A DNA stretch of 64,000 bases from Balamuthia mandrillaris (GCA_031835245.1 JAVKOQ010000228.1:2501-66500); one strand, 5' to 3'. Positions 52,201 through 63,599 are shown, numbered from the stretch's first letter. Notes: generated from the sequence alone by a model not told the origin. Numbers and translations: made by a program.

Positions 52201-53818
52201 TCAGCTACGAAAACAAAGGCGTCACAGTGTTGGTCAACTTGTTCTTGATTTGCCTCCTGAAACATCCGACGCGTCTTCTGAAAGGTAACTTTCTGTATTC
52301 TTTCTTCCTTTTCTCTCTCGCTCGCTATTCTCTGTACCCCATTTCTCAAATTTAACTTACCTCTTCAACACGATTCTTATCTGTTCCACTATTCTCTGTA
52401 CTTTCTCTCATTTGCCAACAGTGACACGAAGCAACCGAAACAACTGGAGAAAGGGAAAGAGTTGGAGAATCCAACGTTGAAACTGACGCACAGCTTAACC
52501 ATCAAACTCAAATCGGAGAAACTGCTTCGCAAAGAACTCGCTAAATGCTTATGTTCTCTCGCCAAGTTGTTAGAACAAGAGACTCAACAACTACAAGAAG
52601 CCGCCTCCAAAGCACCATCCCCACCAAAGGCACTTTCTCCTTTGGCTCTTCAACTACAAAGACAAACTAAGCAGGCAGAAAAGGAGAACATAGAAAGCCG
52701 ATTGAGAGAGAGTTTTGCTCTCTACCGCAAAGCATACGAGTTGGATCCTTCAAACTCTTCCCTCAGCGCGTTGGCTGGTTTGAAGAGAATTATGGAGAGA
52801 AAAGGCAACAGTGCGAATGCCTCCACGATGGCAGTCAAGCTGGCCGACATCTACTTTGAGAAAGAGCTCTTCAATGACAGTAAGTTGATGTACGAGGATG
52901 CCATACGACTAGACTCCAGCAATGAGGATGCCTATCGCGGAGTGATACGAAGTCTCGGTCGTGGCTACGAAGAGCTGAAACAGTCCGTCAATGCGCTCGT
53001 ATCACAGAACTTCGAGCTTCGCATTCGAACTAAAGGTGAGTTCTTTTTTTTTTCTGCTTTCTTTCTTAATGTGTTATCAACGTTAACAAACCAACGAAAT
53101 GACAACAGCTTTAGAAAGGATCATAATGGAGAGCGAACAGAGAAGATTACGAAGGAAAAAGAGAAGGAGACAAAGAAGGGGCAAGTACAGCACGATCAGC
53201 GGAACACCAAGTTACAGCGAGATGGGCACTCCCAACAAAGGCGGCTCAGAGGAAGAGGACAGCTCCGATTCTTCCTCTTCTGCCTCTTCTTCTGACAACG
53301 ATGACGATGATGATGCCAAGGAGCACTATACTCCTTACCACAGAAGTCACCTCTCAACGATGCTCTTAGGACCAGAAGGTGGTCGGGTTGCATCCTCTTC
53401 CACTTCCTCATCTCCTCTTTCTTTCTCTCCCAAACCTGTTTTCTCCCTTCCCTTGACAGCCATTCCTCCAAGCTCCTCTCCTCCCATTCGAGCTGTTGCC
53501 GCCACACTCGCCTCTCCTCGACTCATCGCATCCTCTTCCTCCACTCCCTTAGCTCCACCCGTTCATCACCACTCTCACCACCGTCGCAGCGCGAGTATGA
53601 CGACGGATGATATTAAAGTTGGCCCATTTGTTCATGCTACTGCAACCAATGTCTCTCCAAGAGCCGAGCTCTCTATGTCTTCCGTTCCAGTTTCTATTCC
53701 ATCTCGCTCCTCTTCTACCTTGTCTTCAGTGGACTCTTCTTCGTCTTCTGCTTTCGATGATGAAGAAACCGACTTCTACTTTTACACGCCCCCGCCAAGC
53801 AACAACAACACCTCTTGA
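47385..53818 (+). CDS. Large WD40-repeat protein with long Ser-rich inserts and C-terminal helical repeats
   Basis: Eight exons (47385-47703, 47895-48365, 48487-49164, 49264-50586, 50667-50859, 50992-52284, 52422-53035, 53109-53818) close in frame to 1,866 residues. WD40 blades are visible at LRGHDEAVYSIAQL...IKVWRL, GGSDSVIRIWEV, LSGHKGWILDLQSL...GSRDKTIKIWNW, LKGHTNSVWTLRSL, GSYDSSIKIWDV, GKLASGSWELRN...LISVWDI, FRGHNDWVHALQAM...GSMDGTIKIWDT and MSASSDFSVKIWSF. Enormous Ser/Lys-rich or Asn-rich inserts separate the blades. After the propeller come helical segments (LPKLYSQLGNEKK-like IPLYSQLGNEKKVTKMYLYI; RLRESFALYRKAYELDPSNS) that look like TPR units. This suggests a scaffold, but no specific family is recognised. 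It may be a trafficking or signalling adaptor; that is inference. Confidence 0.75.
49206..49254. repeat. CT microsatellite in an intron
   Basis: (CT)n in an intron of the WD40 gene. A (TTC)n tract in a later intron lies at about 50890-50962. Confidence 0.9.
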
Positions 53819-53890
53819 CTTTTTTTCTTCCGTTCGCTTAAACTATAATAATAACGATTCTTTTTGGTTCTAAGTTTTTTTTTTTTTTTG

Positions 53891-55662
53891 CTATGTTTGC
53901 TGTAGTTGTTGCTGTTGCATCAGCAGAGGAACCGAGTCAAAAGCCCCTTCTTCCAACACTGTCGTTGTCGTCATCTGACTTTCTAGCGGTGTGAGTTGCG
54001 AATCAGAAGCAACAACGGTCTGACTTTCATCACCTTCTTCTGTTGGTCCTCGTTTCTGTCTTCTTGTTGATCTTCTTTTTGTGGCCGTTCCTTTCGTTCT
54101 TGCTGCTGTTGTTGCGGAGGTTTTTCTTTGTCTGCCTCGTTTTCGAGTTTGTTGCGGATCACCGGTTGAGCGGTGTTCTGATTGGTCGTCTTCCTCTTCT
54201 CCCTCAGCTCTTGTTTCAGCAGTTAGTGCTCCGTTTTCGTTTTCTTCATCTTTATCCGGTTCTTCTTCCTCTTCTCCTGCCTTTCTTCTACTTTGTTGAG
54301 TTGTGCGACTTTTGCGTTGTTTCTTCTTCTGTCCCGCCTCATCTTTGCTTCCCTTCCGTTGCTTCCTTTTTCGTCGTCCTTTCGTTCGTTTACTTGCTTG
54401 TTGTTCTTCATCCTCTCCCTCCTCCACAAGAGGCTCATAGTCCTCCAGTTCTTCTCCCTCCATCGCCATTCGCAACCAACGCCCAATCGTTTTTCTTCCT
54501 TTGTTCTTTGCAATCTGCTCTGCTGTATAACCGCACGCATCCTTCAAGTCCAATTTCATACGACTTGAAGAAGTGGATGACAGTGAAGAAGTTAAGGATA
54601 TGGAAGAAGAAGCAGCAGATGATGAAGAAAAAGAAGAAGATGATGAGGATGATGATGATGATGATGATGATGAAGAAGCAACAGCTTCTCCGCTTTCAGA
54701 AGCAACTACAGGTGCAAGAGAAGAAGAATACGAAAGACGAATAAGATAATGCGTCATTTCCATGTATCCCCAAAATACGCTCCAGTGAAGAACAGTCCGA
54801 CCGCTCTTGTCTTGACTGTTCACGTCAGCGCCTCTCTCCACCAACATCTTCACCACTGACAAATGATTACCGATACACGCCTTATGAAGAGCTGTCCACC
54901 CTCTCGTATTCTTTGCGTTGATCTTTACTCTCATCACTTTTTTCGGAGGGGGTCGAGTTTCTTCGATTAGAGTGTTGGTAGTAATGGAGACCAGCGAAGG
55001 GTGGGAAGTAGGTCCTTGTTGTTGTTGTTGCCGAGAAAGACGTGACTTGACTTTTCGAATGCCGGTAATGCTTTCTGAGTCTGTTTTTGGTTATTGTGGG
55101 TCATTGAAAAACGAATAAAACCAAAGAAAGAAAAGAAGAAAGATAAAACTAACCTGGTTCTGTTGGTGTTTGTACAATTTCTTCTTGTGTGAGCGACAAA
55201 AGGTAGGAAACAAAATGGAGATGGCCTTTGGTGGCTGCTATCTGCAACACCGAGTTCTCGTTGTCTTCTAAAATGGTTTCTGCATTGATGTCTCCTCCTC
55301 CTTTCTCCACTAGCAATCGAGCCATCTCCACGTCACCTTGTAAACGCAACCAACACCACGAGTAAAAGAGACGAGAATGAACGAAAGTATGAGATTTGAA
55401 TGCGATAAGAACGGAAAGAGAGATGACAAGAAAGGAAAGGAACCTGTTAGAGCGACTTTGTGAAGGGCAGTCTCACCTTTGCCGTTGCAGGTGTTGGCAA
55501 GGTCCACGTGCCGCTCCGCTGCCTTTTCCAACATATACTCGACCACTTGTTTGTGGTTTCTCTCCACTGCCCATTGAAATGGCGTTATTCCTTTTTTATT
55601 ATTGTACAGTAATGTTAGATCTTGCTCCTAATTATATAAGAAAGAAGAGAGAAAGAGAGTGC

Positions 55663-55706
<44 letters not shown>

Positions 55707-55707
55707 C

Positions 55708-55738
<31 letters not shown>

Positions 55739-55751
55739 CAGAGAGAGAGAC

Positions 55752-55784
<33 letters not shown>

Positions 55785-55847
55785 GAGAGAGACAGAGAGA
55801 GAGAGAGACAGAGAGAGACAGAGAGAGACAGAGACAGAGACAGAGAC

Positions 55848-55887
<40 letters not shown>

Positions 55888-56471
55888 AAGAGGAGAGAGA
55901 CAGAGACAGAGACAGAGACAGAGACAGAGACAGAGAGAGTGCGAGGAGAGAAAAGCGAGAGCAAGGGTATGAGAGAAAGGACAACGAGAGAGAGTTGAGA
56001 GGCGATATTTCACCAGACAAGTTTTTGGGGTTAAGGTCAACATTGGGCAACGAAAGCAAGTACTGCACGATGGGCAAGTGGTTGTAGAACGCAGCATAGT
56101 GAAGCGCGGTGCAGCCCACATTCTGCTGATTGGGATCCACGCTCTCCTTCTCTATCATTTCTTTCACTCTCGCAAAGTTTCCTCTTCTCGCATGCTTTTT
56201 TTTTTAAGTTTAAAAAAAGAGAAAAAAAAGAAAAGCAAAAAGAACAAAAGAAAAAAACCTCGGGCAGAGACAAGCGATACAGATTGCGTTTGATGACTTG
56301 CCCGCTGGCATCGACGACCCTTCTCTGGTTATTCGGATTCTCTTCTTCGCCCTCTTCCGCATAAGGGTCACGTCCGTGGTTGCCTCTGTGGAGGTCTGCT
56401 CTTCCTCCATACTCATCCTCTTCGAGGGAAGCGATCGGGTCGGTTGTTCTCCTGCGGGTCCTGAACGCCAT
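53891..56471 (-). CDS. Ankyrin repeat protein with basic nuclear-type tail
   Basis: Five exons (56259-56471, 56014-56194, 55444-55620, 55154-55336, 53891-55080) close to 647 residues. About six ankyrin repeats follow a polar N-terminus: [110 protein letters not shown], and in the last exon [34 protein letters not shown] Ser-rich insert interrupts the final repeat, then comes a long Lys/Arg/Glu tail ([20 protein letters not shown]) with several bipartite nuclear-localisation-like clusters. No enzymatic domain. It is convergent with the WD40 gene, stops 72 bp apart. Confidence 0.8.
55655..55950. repeat. GA / GACAGA compound microsatellite in an intron
   Basis: About 290 bp of (GA)n mixed with (GACAGA)n units, in the intron between exons 2 and 3 of the ankyrin gene; the sense strand is CT-rich. 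Confidence 0.95.
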
Positions 56472-56759
56472 CCTCCGCTGCTGCTCGCTGAATCGTTTCT
56501 TTCTTTTCTTTTTATTTTTTCTTTCTTTTATTTATTTCTGTTGTTGCACTAAATGTGGTCAACTTGTGATTGACTTCCCCACATGTTGAGCTCCTCATGG
56601 CTCTTAGTACACCTTTTGTGCAAATTTATTGCTGCAAAGGAGCACCTTTGCAGCACGAAATCAATATGTGTGCTCAATTTCTACAGTTTTACTTCAACAA
56701 ATGATGACAAAAATATTGTGCGTGCAGTTAAGTTGCTCGTTTTGACCTGAAAATGTCCT

Positions 56760-58654
56760 TCACTCGTGTTGTTGTTGTTCACCCGTCGTCGTGTCCCTTG
56801 CTTGAACATGGAAGCGGATGCCATCCTTGGGGACGAGGATGAGGGAGGTCACGTAGCCCTTGCGGTCCTCTCCGTCCGCCAGGGTCAGCTTGAACTGCTT
56901 GAGGATGCTGCACATCACCATCACGGCTTCTGTGTACGCCATCTCTTTGCCAAGGCAGGTCTACGTTGTTGAGATGTTAGATATTCTCCTCATGTGTGGA
57001 CGGAAGTGCCAACGAACAAAAAAGAAGAAAGAGAGGAGGAGGAAAGGACGAAGAAGAACAACAACAACTAAGAGGAAGAAGAAAACGATACAGAGGAATA
57101 ATACGAGGACAAAGAAAATGGCGAACCTGAGGACCCAAATGAAAAGCAGCAAATTGTCCGCGCGGCAGCTTGCTGGCATTCTCTTCGCTCCACCGCTCCG
57201 GCAGGAACTCCTCCGCTCGGTCAAAGAGCACCCTTCCCATGACCCAGGACGAGTAAGCCACCTCATCCCTTGCTTTAATCTTCGTTCCGTTTGGTAAGAC
57301 GTCTTCTTTGACGGCGAAGCGAGAGTCTTGCGGCACAGAGGGGTGCAGACGAAGAGTCTCTGTGATGACCTGTCTAGCAAGCGAGAGTTGAGAGATCTCC
57401 TCCGCGGTGGGGATGTCGGTGTCTTTCATGACTTGATGGATGTGTTCCAAGAGGCGTTCTTGGACGGCAGGGTTCATTGCTAACTCGTAGAATGCCCAAC
57501 TCAATACCTTTTTGGATGCAGAAGAGCGAATAAATGATGAGCAGGGAACGTCAGGAGGTAAAGAGCAGAAAAGAAGGGTGTGGAGAACGAGAAGCAGATG
57601 ATGATGAAGAAGAACAGGAAGAAGAAGCGTACAGTGGCGGTGGTATCTCTCCCGGCCAACAAGAAGTTCAAGAACACATCTCTAAGATACCTGTCTGTTT
57701 GTATTACAAGCAACACATTAGAAGGAGGACACGAAGCGTGAATGAGAACTTCTCACCGGAAAGAGGTTGGCCATCATCATCGCTAAGCAGCATGAACTGC
57801 GAGAAAATGTCCGTCTTCTGCTTCAACTCCTCCTCCGTGTCCTTCTTCCTCTCTCGAATAACGCCATAGATGACCTCGTCAATGAAACGAATGCTCTCCT
57901 TGAACTGCTTGCTGATGGTCCACTTCCACCAAGGCTTAAAGTTTCTGGCGAGAGCCTCCTCCTGAGCCCATTCAAAGGCTTGAGCAAAATGCTTTCGGGT
58001 CTCCTGGGAGAGGTGGTCCTCCGCGGAGCAGCCTAAGCCCAGTTCCATAAAGGTTGACATGGTGAACTCCATAAACATGTTATACAGGTTCACTTGGTTG
58101 GAGGAGGAGGAAGAGGTGCGAAGGAGTTCAGGAAGGAGGTGTTGTTGGAGGTGATGAGCGAAAACGGGGACCATGCTTTGTTGGATGTTGGCCGAGCGGA
58201 AGAGCGGTTTGGCTAGCTTTCGGTGCAACATCCATTCCCTGCCATCTGCCACGAATATTCTGTGTTTGTTGTTGTCAGACAATGTTGAACAAGAGGAAGA
58301 AGAAGAAGAAGAAGAAGAAGAAGAAGAATAACAAGAAGAAAAAGAAGAAGAACAAGAAGAAGAAGAAGAAGAAGAAGAAGAAAAAGAAGAAAAAGAAGAA
58401 CAAGAAGAAGAACAAGCAGAAGAAGAAGAAGCAGAAGACGGAGGAGAAAACGAACCCTTCACCCAATAATTCCCACAGGCTTTCCTTGCGAAGAGGACCT
58501 CTTATGTAGTTCTTGAAGTTGCGGTTGAGAAAGTAGTCGACAGAGTCCGGGTCTATCACCATCACTATCCTGTTATCCGTGACACTTGTGACCCATGTAT
58601 GCCCGTGTTGGTGCTGTTGTTTGTTTGCATGTTTGGTAAGGAAGAAGAAAGAAA

Positions 58655-58724
<70 letters not shown>

Positions 58725-58974
58725 AAAAGAAAGAAAGAAAGAAAGAAAGAAGTAAAAAGAACAAATGGCGAACCGTTTGTTCCAAGAACCAGTCATTCAA
58801 CCGGTCGGCGTTTTTGACCATGGTAAACGTGTTGCCAAGAAAGGGCAAAGGAGCGGGTCCAGGAATGCCTCCCGTTCTCCACTGAATGTCCCTTCGGGTG
58901 GCCACCAACAGGGCCGTCAAGACCACCGCAGCACCCAGAAGCACCCACCAAGACAGACCTGCCAACACTATCAT
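56760..58974 (-). CDS. Cytochrome P450 monooxygenase
   Basis: Six exons (58774-58974, 58456-58613, 57757-58259, 57633-57694, 57127-57507, 56760-56960) close to 501 residues. N-terminal anchor VLAGLSWWVLLGAAVVLTAL, then a Pro-hinge GGIPGPAPLPFLGN. Further motifs are ELLGEGIFVADGREWMLHRK (C-helix W-x-x-x-R), FLLAGRDTTAT (I-helix), TETLRLHPS (K-helix E-x-x-R), FLPERW, and the haem loop FHLGPQTCLGKEMA, whose Cys binds iron. The layout fits the microsomal fatty-acid hydroxylase-like CYP clan (CYP4/86-type), inferred from LLGEGIF-x-x-DG-x-x-W-x-x-HR-K. The conserved Arg two residues before the haem Cys is Gln here. Two introns hold (CTT)n and (TTTC)n microsatellites. Confidence 0.92.
58285..58440. 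repeat. AAG trinucleotide microsatellite in an intron
   Basis: About 150 bp of (GAA)n with AAC and AAA variants in a P450 intron; sense strand (TTC)n. Confidence 0.9.
58640..58752. repeat. AAAG tetranucleotide microsatellite in an intron
   Basis: About 110 bp of (GAAA)n in the first P450 intron; sense strand (TTTC)n. Confidence 0.95.
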
Positions 58975-59401
58975 CCTCTTTTTTCTGTGTTCGTTGTGGT
59001 CGTTTCGATGTATTAAAAATACTATAACGATGTTATAGAAAAATAAACAAAAAAATGATAAAAATAGAGCCGAGGAGGAAAAAAAGAACGGAGAGAGTTT
59101 TATTAACTTTCTCTAAATTGAAAGAAGTGCAAAAAGAGGAAAAGGTGCGAGAGGTTTAGCTACCTTTGGGTCGGTTGTTCGTTTAACTTTTCAGTTGAAA
59201 CTATCTAATGCTAATTAACGGAAATATAATAATATGTTGCCCACATTATTAAAGAACCGAGAATGAAAGAGAGAAAGAAGGAAGCAAGAACGAAAGGAAG
59301 GAAGAAGAACGTGGAGCGATCACCTCCCTCAGGACCTCACGAAGAGTCTGTCCGAAAAAGAGAAAGACTGCGTGACAAAGAAGTTACACCAACAACGGAA
59401 C
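58975..59401. other. Divergent intergenic region
   Basis: I see no gene in about 430 bp between the P450 start and the F-box/ankyrin gene; AT-rich with no copy of TGTCGACA. Confidence 0.4.
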
Positions 59402-60133
59402 ATGAAGCGACAACGAAGAACCACCCACCACTACGAAAGCAGAAGAACAAACCACCCACAAAGAAACACGCCTTCCCACTCCACGACCACGCACGTTGCT
59501 GAGCACATGACCGCATTCACCGAAGATCTGTTGGCAGATGAACTGCTGTGCCACATCTTGCGATTGCTGCCCAAGGAGGACGTGGTTGTGGCGGCCAGGA
59601 CCTGCCGCCGATGGTACGCCTGCTGCCCTTCTCACCTCAGAAAAAAGCTCTCCATCCGTTGGGCGTGCAGCTCCTTGGCTGCAGTGCAGTGGGCGTGCCT
59701 TCAAGCGGGCTGTCCTTTGAATGAGAGGATTTGCGATGCAGCCGCATTGAACGGCCATGCGGGGGTGCTGCGATGGGCGAGAGAGAACGGCTGTCCTTGG
59801 GACGAACAGACCTGCGAGTATGCTGCCATGAGCGGCCATTTGGAAGTGCTGCAATGGGCTAGGGAACACGGGTGTCCTTGGGATGAACGCACTTGTTTTC
59901 TTGCTGCTTCAGCAGGCCATTTGAACGTGTTGCAATGGGCGAGAGAGAACGGCTGCCCTTGGGACAACCGGACCAGCGTGAATGCCGCCAAGAACGGCCA
60001 CTTGGAGGTGCTCCAATGGGCGGTAGAAAACGGATGTCCCTGGGATCCGTACGTCTGTGCTTTGTTTGCCACTGGCTATCATCCTGAAGTGGTGGATTGG
60101 ATAGCAACAAAGATGAAGGAGCTGGGAGAGTAG
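59402..60133 (+). CDS. F-box / 'GCPWD' ankyrin-type repeat protein (copy 3)
   Basis: A single exon of 243 residues. F-box EDLLADELLCHILRLLPKED-VVVAARTCRRWYACCP, then KLSIRWACSSLAAVQWACLQ and six tandem repeats such as GHLEVLQWAREHGCPWDERT. It is the closest relative of the gene at 42273: same F-box, same SIRWA-SSLAAVQWACLQ entry and same repeat register, with one repeat fewer. Both lie on the plus strand about 17 kb apart. Ubiquitin-ligase substrate receptor is the likely role. The first ATG of the frame is at 59402; MTAFTEDLL about 35 codons later is a shorter alternative that still keeps the whole F-box. Confidence 0.8.
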   Translation: MKRQRRTTHHYESRRTNHPQRNTPSHSTTTHVAEHMTAFTEDLLADELLCHILRLLPKEDVVVAARTCRRWYACCPSHLRKKLSIRWACSSLAAVQWACLQAGCPLNERICDAAALNGHAGVLRWARENGCPWDEQTCEYAAMSGHLEVLQWAREHGCPWDERTCFLAASAGHLNVLQWARENGCPWDNRTSVNAAKNGHLEVLQWAVENGCPWDPYVCALFATGYHPEVVDWIATKMKELGE

Positions 60134-60316
60134 GTTTGGTAGGCTTGTCATATAAAAGGAGTAGCAGGCTGTGCCGGCTTTGATTGTTTTTGCTCTCAAA
60201 ATAAAGAAACAGTCTTCTGAGCCAGCTTGACCTGGAACTGCTGGAGACACTCGTTTGAAAGAACTGCTCTGCCAGTTGCCTGTTCGGACGGTTTGGTAGC
60301 ACGCCTGCTTGCTCGT

Positions 60317-60988
60317 TTATGCTCTCAAAATGCAGCTAAAGTCGTCTAAGCTAACCTGGCCTCGCCCAGTGCTGTCGGCCACCTGAAGCATCTCCCGGAG
60401 GTCTTCCTGCGTCAAGTCCTTCTCTCCCACTTTCTTCACGGCTCGCCTCAGGTCGGCCAATGTGATGAACCCCGTCTTGGGGTTTGCCATCAATCGAAAG
60501 GCCTTCTCGTAGTCTACTTCTTTCTTTCCCGCCTTTGTGACGACGTCTTTCTGGAGTGCGTTGTTGATGCTTGAGCGCTTTTGCTTCTTTCTTGTGGGCG
60601 TGTCCTTCTTGTTGTTCTTCTTTTTCTCTTCTTGCGGATCTTCAAAGTCCGAAGACAGAGCTTTCTCTTCTTCTGCTTCTTGTTCCTCTGCTTGCTTGTC
60701 CTTTTTCTCTTCCTCTTCTTCTTCCTTCATACCCGTCCCCAATGTAAAGCTTTGATCTTCCTCCTCGTCGTCCACTTCACTCTCTACTTCGTCTTCCTCC
60801 TCCTCCTCCTCCTCTTCCGTTTCTTTTGCTTTCTCGTCATCACGTCGTTTCTTTGTGGTGTTCGGTTTTCTTTGTGGCTTGGTGGTTGTCTCCGTGTTCT
60901 CCTTGGTTTCTTGTCCCTCCTCCTCCTCCTTCTTTCGCTGCTGCTGCTGCTGCTCCTGTAGTCTCGCCGAGGACCGCCTTCGTTGCAT
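60317..60988 (-). CDS. Acidic low-complexity protein with C-terminal EF-hand pair
   Basis: A single exon of 223 residues. The first 150 residues are Gln-rich then Glu/Lys-rich low complexity. The last 75 form a centrin/calmodulin-like pair: YEKAFRLMANPKTGFITLAD-LRRAVKKVGEKDLTQEDLRE and MLQVADSTGRGQVSLDDFSC. The first loop (ANPKTGFITLAD) lacks the starting Asp. The second (DSTGRGQVSLDD) has Asp1, Thr3, Arg5 and Asp12, so calcium binding would be weak. The layout resembles centrin-type proteins and their long N-terminal extensions. Its partner and place are unknown. Confidence 0.65.
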   Translation of the reverse strand: MQRRRSSARLQEQQQQQRKKEEEEGQETKENTETTTKPQRKPNTTKKRRDDEKAKETEEEEEEEEDEVESEVDDEEEDQSFTLGTGMKEEEEEEKKDKQAEEQEAEEEKALSSDFEDPQEEKKKNNKKDTPTRKKQKRSSINNALQKDVVTKAGKKEVDYEKAFRLMANPKTGFITLADLRRAVKKVGEKDLTQEDLREMLQVADSTGRGQVSLDDFSCILRA

Positions 60989-61442
60989 CTTTCTTTTTTT
61001 TTGTTTTGCCAGGAATTTTTTGGAGGATTTGCTGTTAGCACGCCGTTAGCGCCTTTTTGTTTCACTTTTTTCTCTTCTCAATCTCAACATTTTGTTCTTT
61101 TGTTCTCTCAAGAGGAGATCTCCTCTCTCCTGTTCTTATTCTACTTTGCTTTCTTCTTCTTCATGTGTTGGAACGGTTTCTCAAAACAGCTGAAGCGAAG
61201 GTGACATTTGTTCCTCCTCTCTGACACGTTTCTTGTTCTCCTTCTGTTCCTCTTCTTTCTTCCAGAGTCACTTTTTATCTCTTTTTCTTCCTTCTCTTCG
61301 TGAAGCGTGTTCTTGTTCTGCTCTCCTTCACGCAAGCCTCCAAGAGGGCCACCGGCACCTGGAAAAAAAATGTTGTGTTGAAGTTCGTTGCTTGCTATTA
61401 TTATTGGAGGTGCACACCACATAGTGAAACGTTTCTTTCTTT
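60989..61442. other. Region with a possible extra 3' exon of the FYVE gene
   Basis: No independent gene. A TTTTTTTTCCAG acceptor at about 61362-61351 on the minus strand, and a possible donor at AAA|GTAGAG near 61449, would let the FYVE gene continue to a stop at 61275 instead of 61443. I kept the simpler end. Confidence 0.3.
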
Positions 61443-63599
61443 TTACTCTACTTTTCTTTGCGTTTGTTGCAGAAAGTGCAACCGGAGCTCTTCGTTCTTG
61501 CGGCGCACAGCGTCCGCGATGGCCTTCGTCGCCGCTTTGGCTTCCCTCAAAACGAGTTCTTCTTTGCTCCTCCTTTGCATCACCCACAGATGTCTCTCCT
61601 CTCTCAACTTTTGCATTTGTTCTTTTGTGTCCCCTCGTCTCTGCCGGATGGTTTCGTATTGTTTTTCCTTTGCGCTCTCTATTTTCTTTGGCTTCTGCAT
61701 CTTCTCCGCCATCATTATCAATGTCTTCCTGTTGTTAGCCGTTATCAAGGTGTTCCTATTCACTGTCGTCCTTCTTCGCGCTTTTCGTTCCGCTTGTTTT
61801 CTTCTTCGCTTCTCTTCGTCTTCTTCTGGTTCTTGTTCTTCACTTTCATTCTCTTTCTCGTTCGCATTCGTAGTTGGCTGAAGTTTGTGTGTACCGAGAG
61901 CCCACTTTCTGTTGTTGTTGCTCAGCGTTCCTCTTCGAAACACGTTTCTTCTCGTTCCGTTTTCCTCTTCTCCGCCTCTTGTTGTTTCTTCGCCATCCCC
62001 TTCTTCTTCACTATCAATATCAAACACAACTTCACTGCATTCCAATTCCAATTCCAATTCTTCTTCATATTGCTCTTGTCCGTCTGCTCCTTCTCTTTCT
62101 AAATCAAAATGCGTTGCCACAAACCGTTTTGCCTCACCTTCTCCTTCACCATTACCTACGACATACTCTCCCTCCACGCAAAAAGAGTCAGGAGAGAAGT
62201 CCGTGTCGACCACGCTGTGCAGTCGTCCCAACTCGTCCTCGAAGGTCTGTATGGAGAGTCGCCATTGGCGTGCGCAGTTGAAGCAGACCAGCTCTTTTCT
62301 TGGTCTGCTGACCCCTTTGTATCGCACCCATCGTTTGCTCAAACATCGTCTGCAATATAGCCCTCTATTTGTTGTAATTGTTTAGTTTGAGTATGCAAAA
62401 AGAAACGACAAGAAAGAAAAAGTACATACCCGCATTTTCTATGTTTGCATTATGATTGAAGAGCATTGGGGAAAGAGAGAGAGTGAGAGAGAGAGAGATG
62501 TGTTAATAGCAATAATAAAAGAGATAAAGTAAGATGAAGAACCTGCAATGATGCCTTCGTCTCAGGAGGGTAAAGGAAACTGCACATGTACTGCATGCCT
62601 TCCTTTCTTTATCAGGCACCCACATCTTATTCTTCACAGCAGCCACAACTTCTGAATCTGTTATAAAAGCACCATTACATGTTTTTCTGTCAATTTACAC
62701 CATCAAACATAAAGAAGCAGGAGAAGATGAAGAAGAAAGAAACTAAGAAAGAAAGGAAGAAAGCAAAGACAAGAAAGAAAGACTACATGAAAGAAAGAAC
62801 AAACGAAAGAAACGCATAGTAACGGTGAATATAGAACTGACAATAAGAAACTCAAGAGTGATACGTACCAATACGTCTGTGTTGCCATTGGGAGACAATC
62901 CCACCTACAAAGGCACCAACAGTTGTGAAAGCAGCTCCTCCTGCTCCTACTGCAAGGCAGAAACAAAAATAAATCAATAAGATATTTGCTTCCTACAAAC
63001 AAAGCTTGCCAAAAAAAGTTAAGGAACAAATATGTACAAGCAACACCAAGAACAGGAACGTTGAGAAGAGCTTGCTTGTTGGCGCCGATGATAGTTCCAC
63101 CCTTCTCACCAGCGATAACACTTTTCTCGTTGAACCTTTGTGCCTTTTCTCTCCGCATTTTAACCTCAGCGTAAAGACTTTCGTCTTCACATTCCACTTC
63201 ATCACTTCCCGTTCTGTCTCTGCCTGCATCATCTTTGCTTCTTGTTCTTTCTTCAGTTCCGTCCTCCGAAGCCGCTGCTAAATGGCTGGATGAAGAAATA
63301 GCAGAGGACAAAAACTTTGGTGTTGCTGAAGGGGAAGTAGATGGAGAGGAAGATAACCAAAAAGAGCGAGAAGAAGGTGGAGACGGAGAGGAAGGCTGAG
63401 ACGACGGGTAGTGATGAATAGAAGAAGGAGACCTGATGATGGTGCCAGCCATGGCGACTGAGAAGGGAGGAGCCAAGTCCAGATCGCGGGGAACGAACGT
63501 GGGATACCGTTCGGAGGATGGCGGGTGATGGGCGTTGATTCCAGTGAAAGCGACAAACAGACCAGCACTATATACAAGAGCTCTCTCGTTTTCTCCCAT
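61443..63599 (-). CDS. FYVE zinc-finger protein with a hydrophobic helix and a 9-nt microexon
   Basis: Five exons (63038-63599, 62869-62949, 62543-62657, 62430-62438, 61443-62364) close to 562 residues. A possible hydrophobic N-terminal segment (ALVYSAGLFVAFTGI) is followed by Ser/Pro-rich sequence, then a clear hydrophobic helix (VPVLGVALGAGGAAFTTVGA) just before the FYVE domain. The finger reads MWVPDKERKACSTCAVSFTL, RRRHHCRKCGGLYCRRCLSK, and KELVCFNC, with all eight zinc cysteines, the WxxD and R(R/K)HHCR motifs that bind PI3P. The microexon of 9 nt codes the Lys-Cys in the middle of RHHCRKCG. The C-terminal half is acidic/basic coiled-coil. It should sit on PI3P-rich endosomes. The acceptor of the last exon at 62364 was chosen because it restores the full finger. 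Confidence 0.85.

Noticed and set aside
62349-62349. FYVE last exon starting at the GCAG acceptor at 62349
   Set aside because: This gives a finger missing one zinc cysteine; the acceptor at 62364 restores GGLYCRRC and keeps frame.
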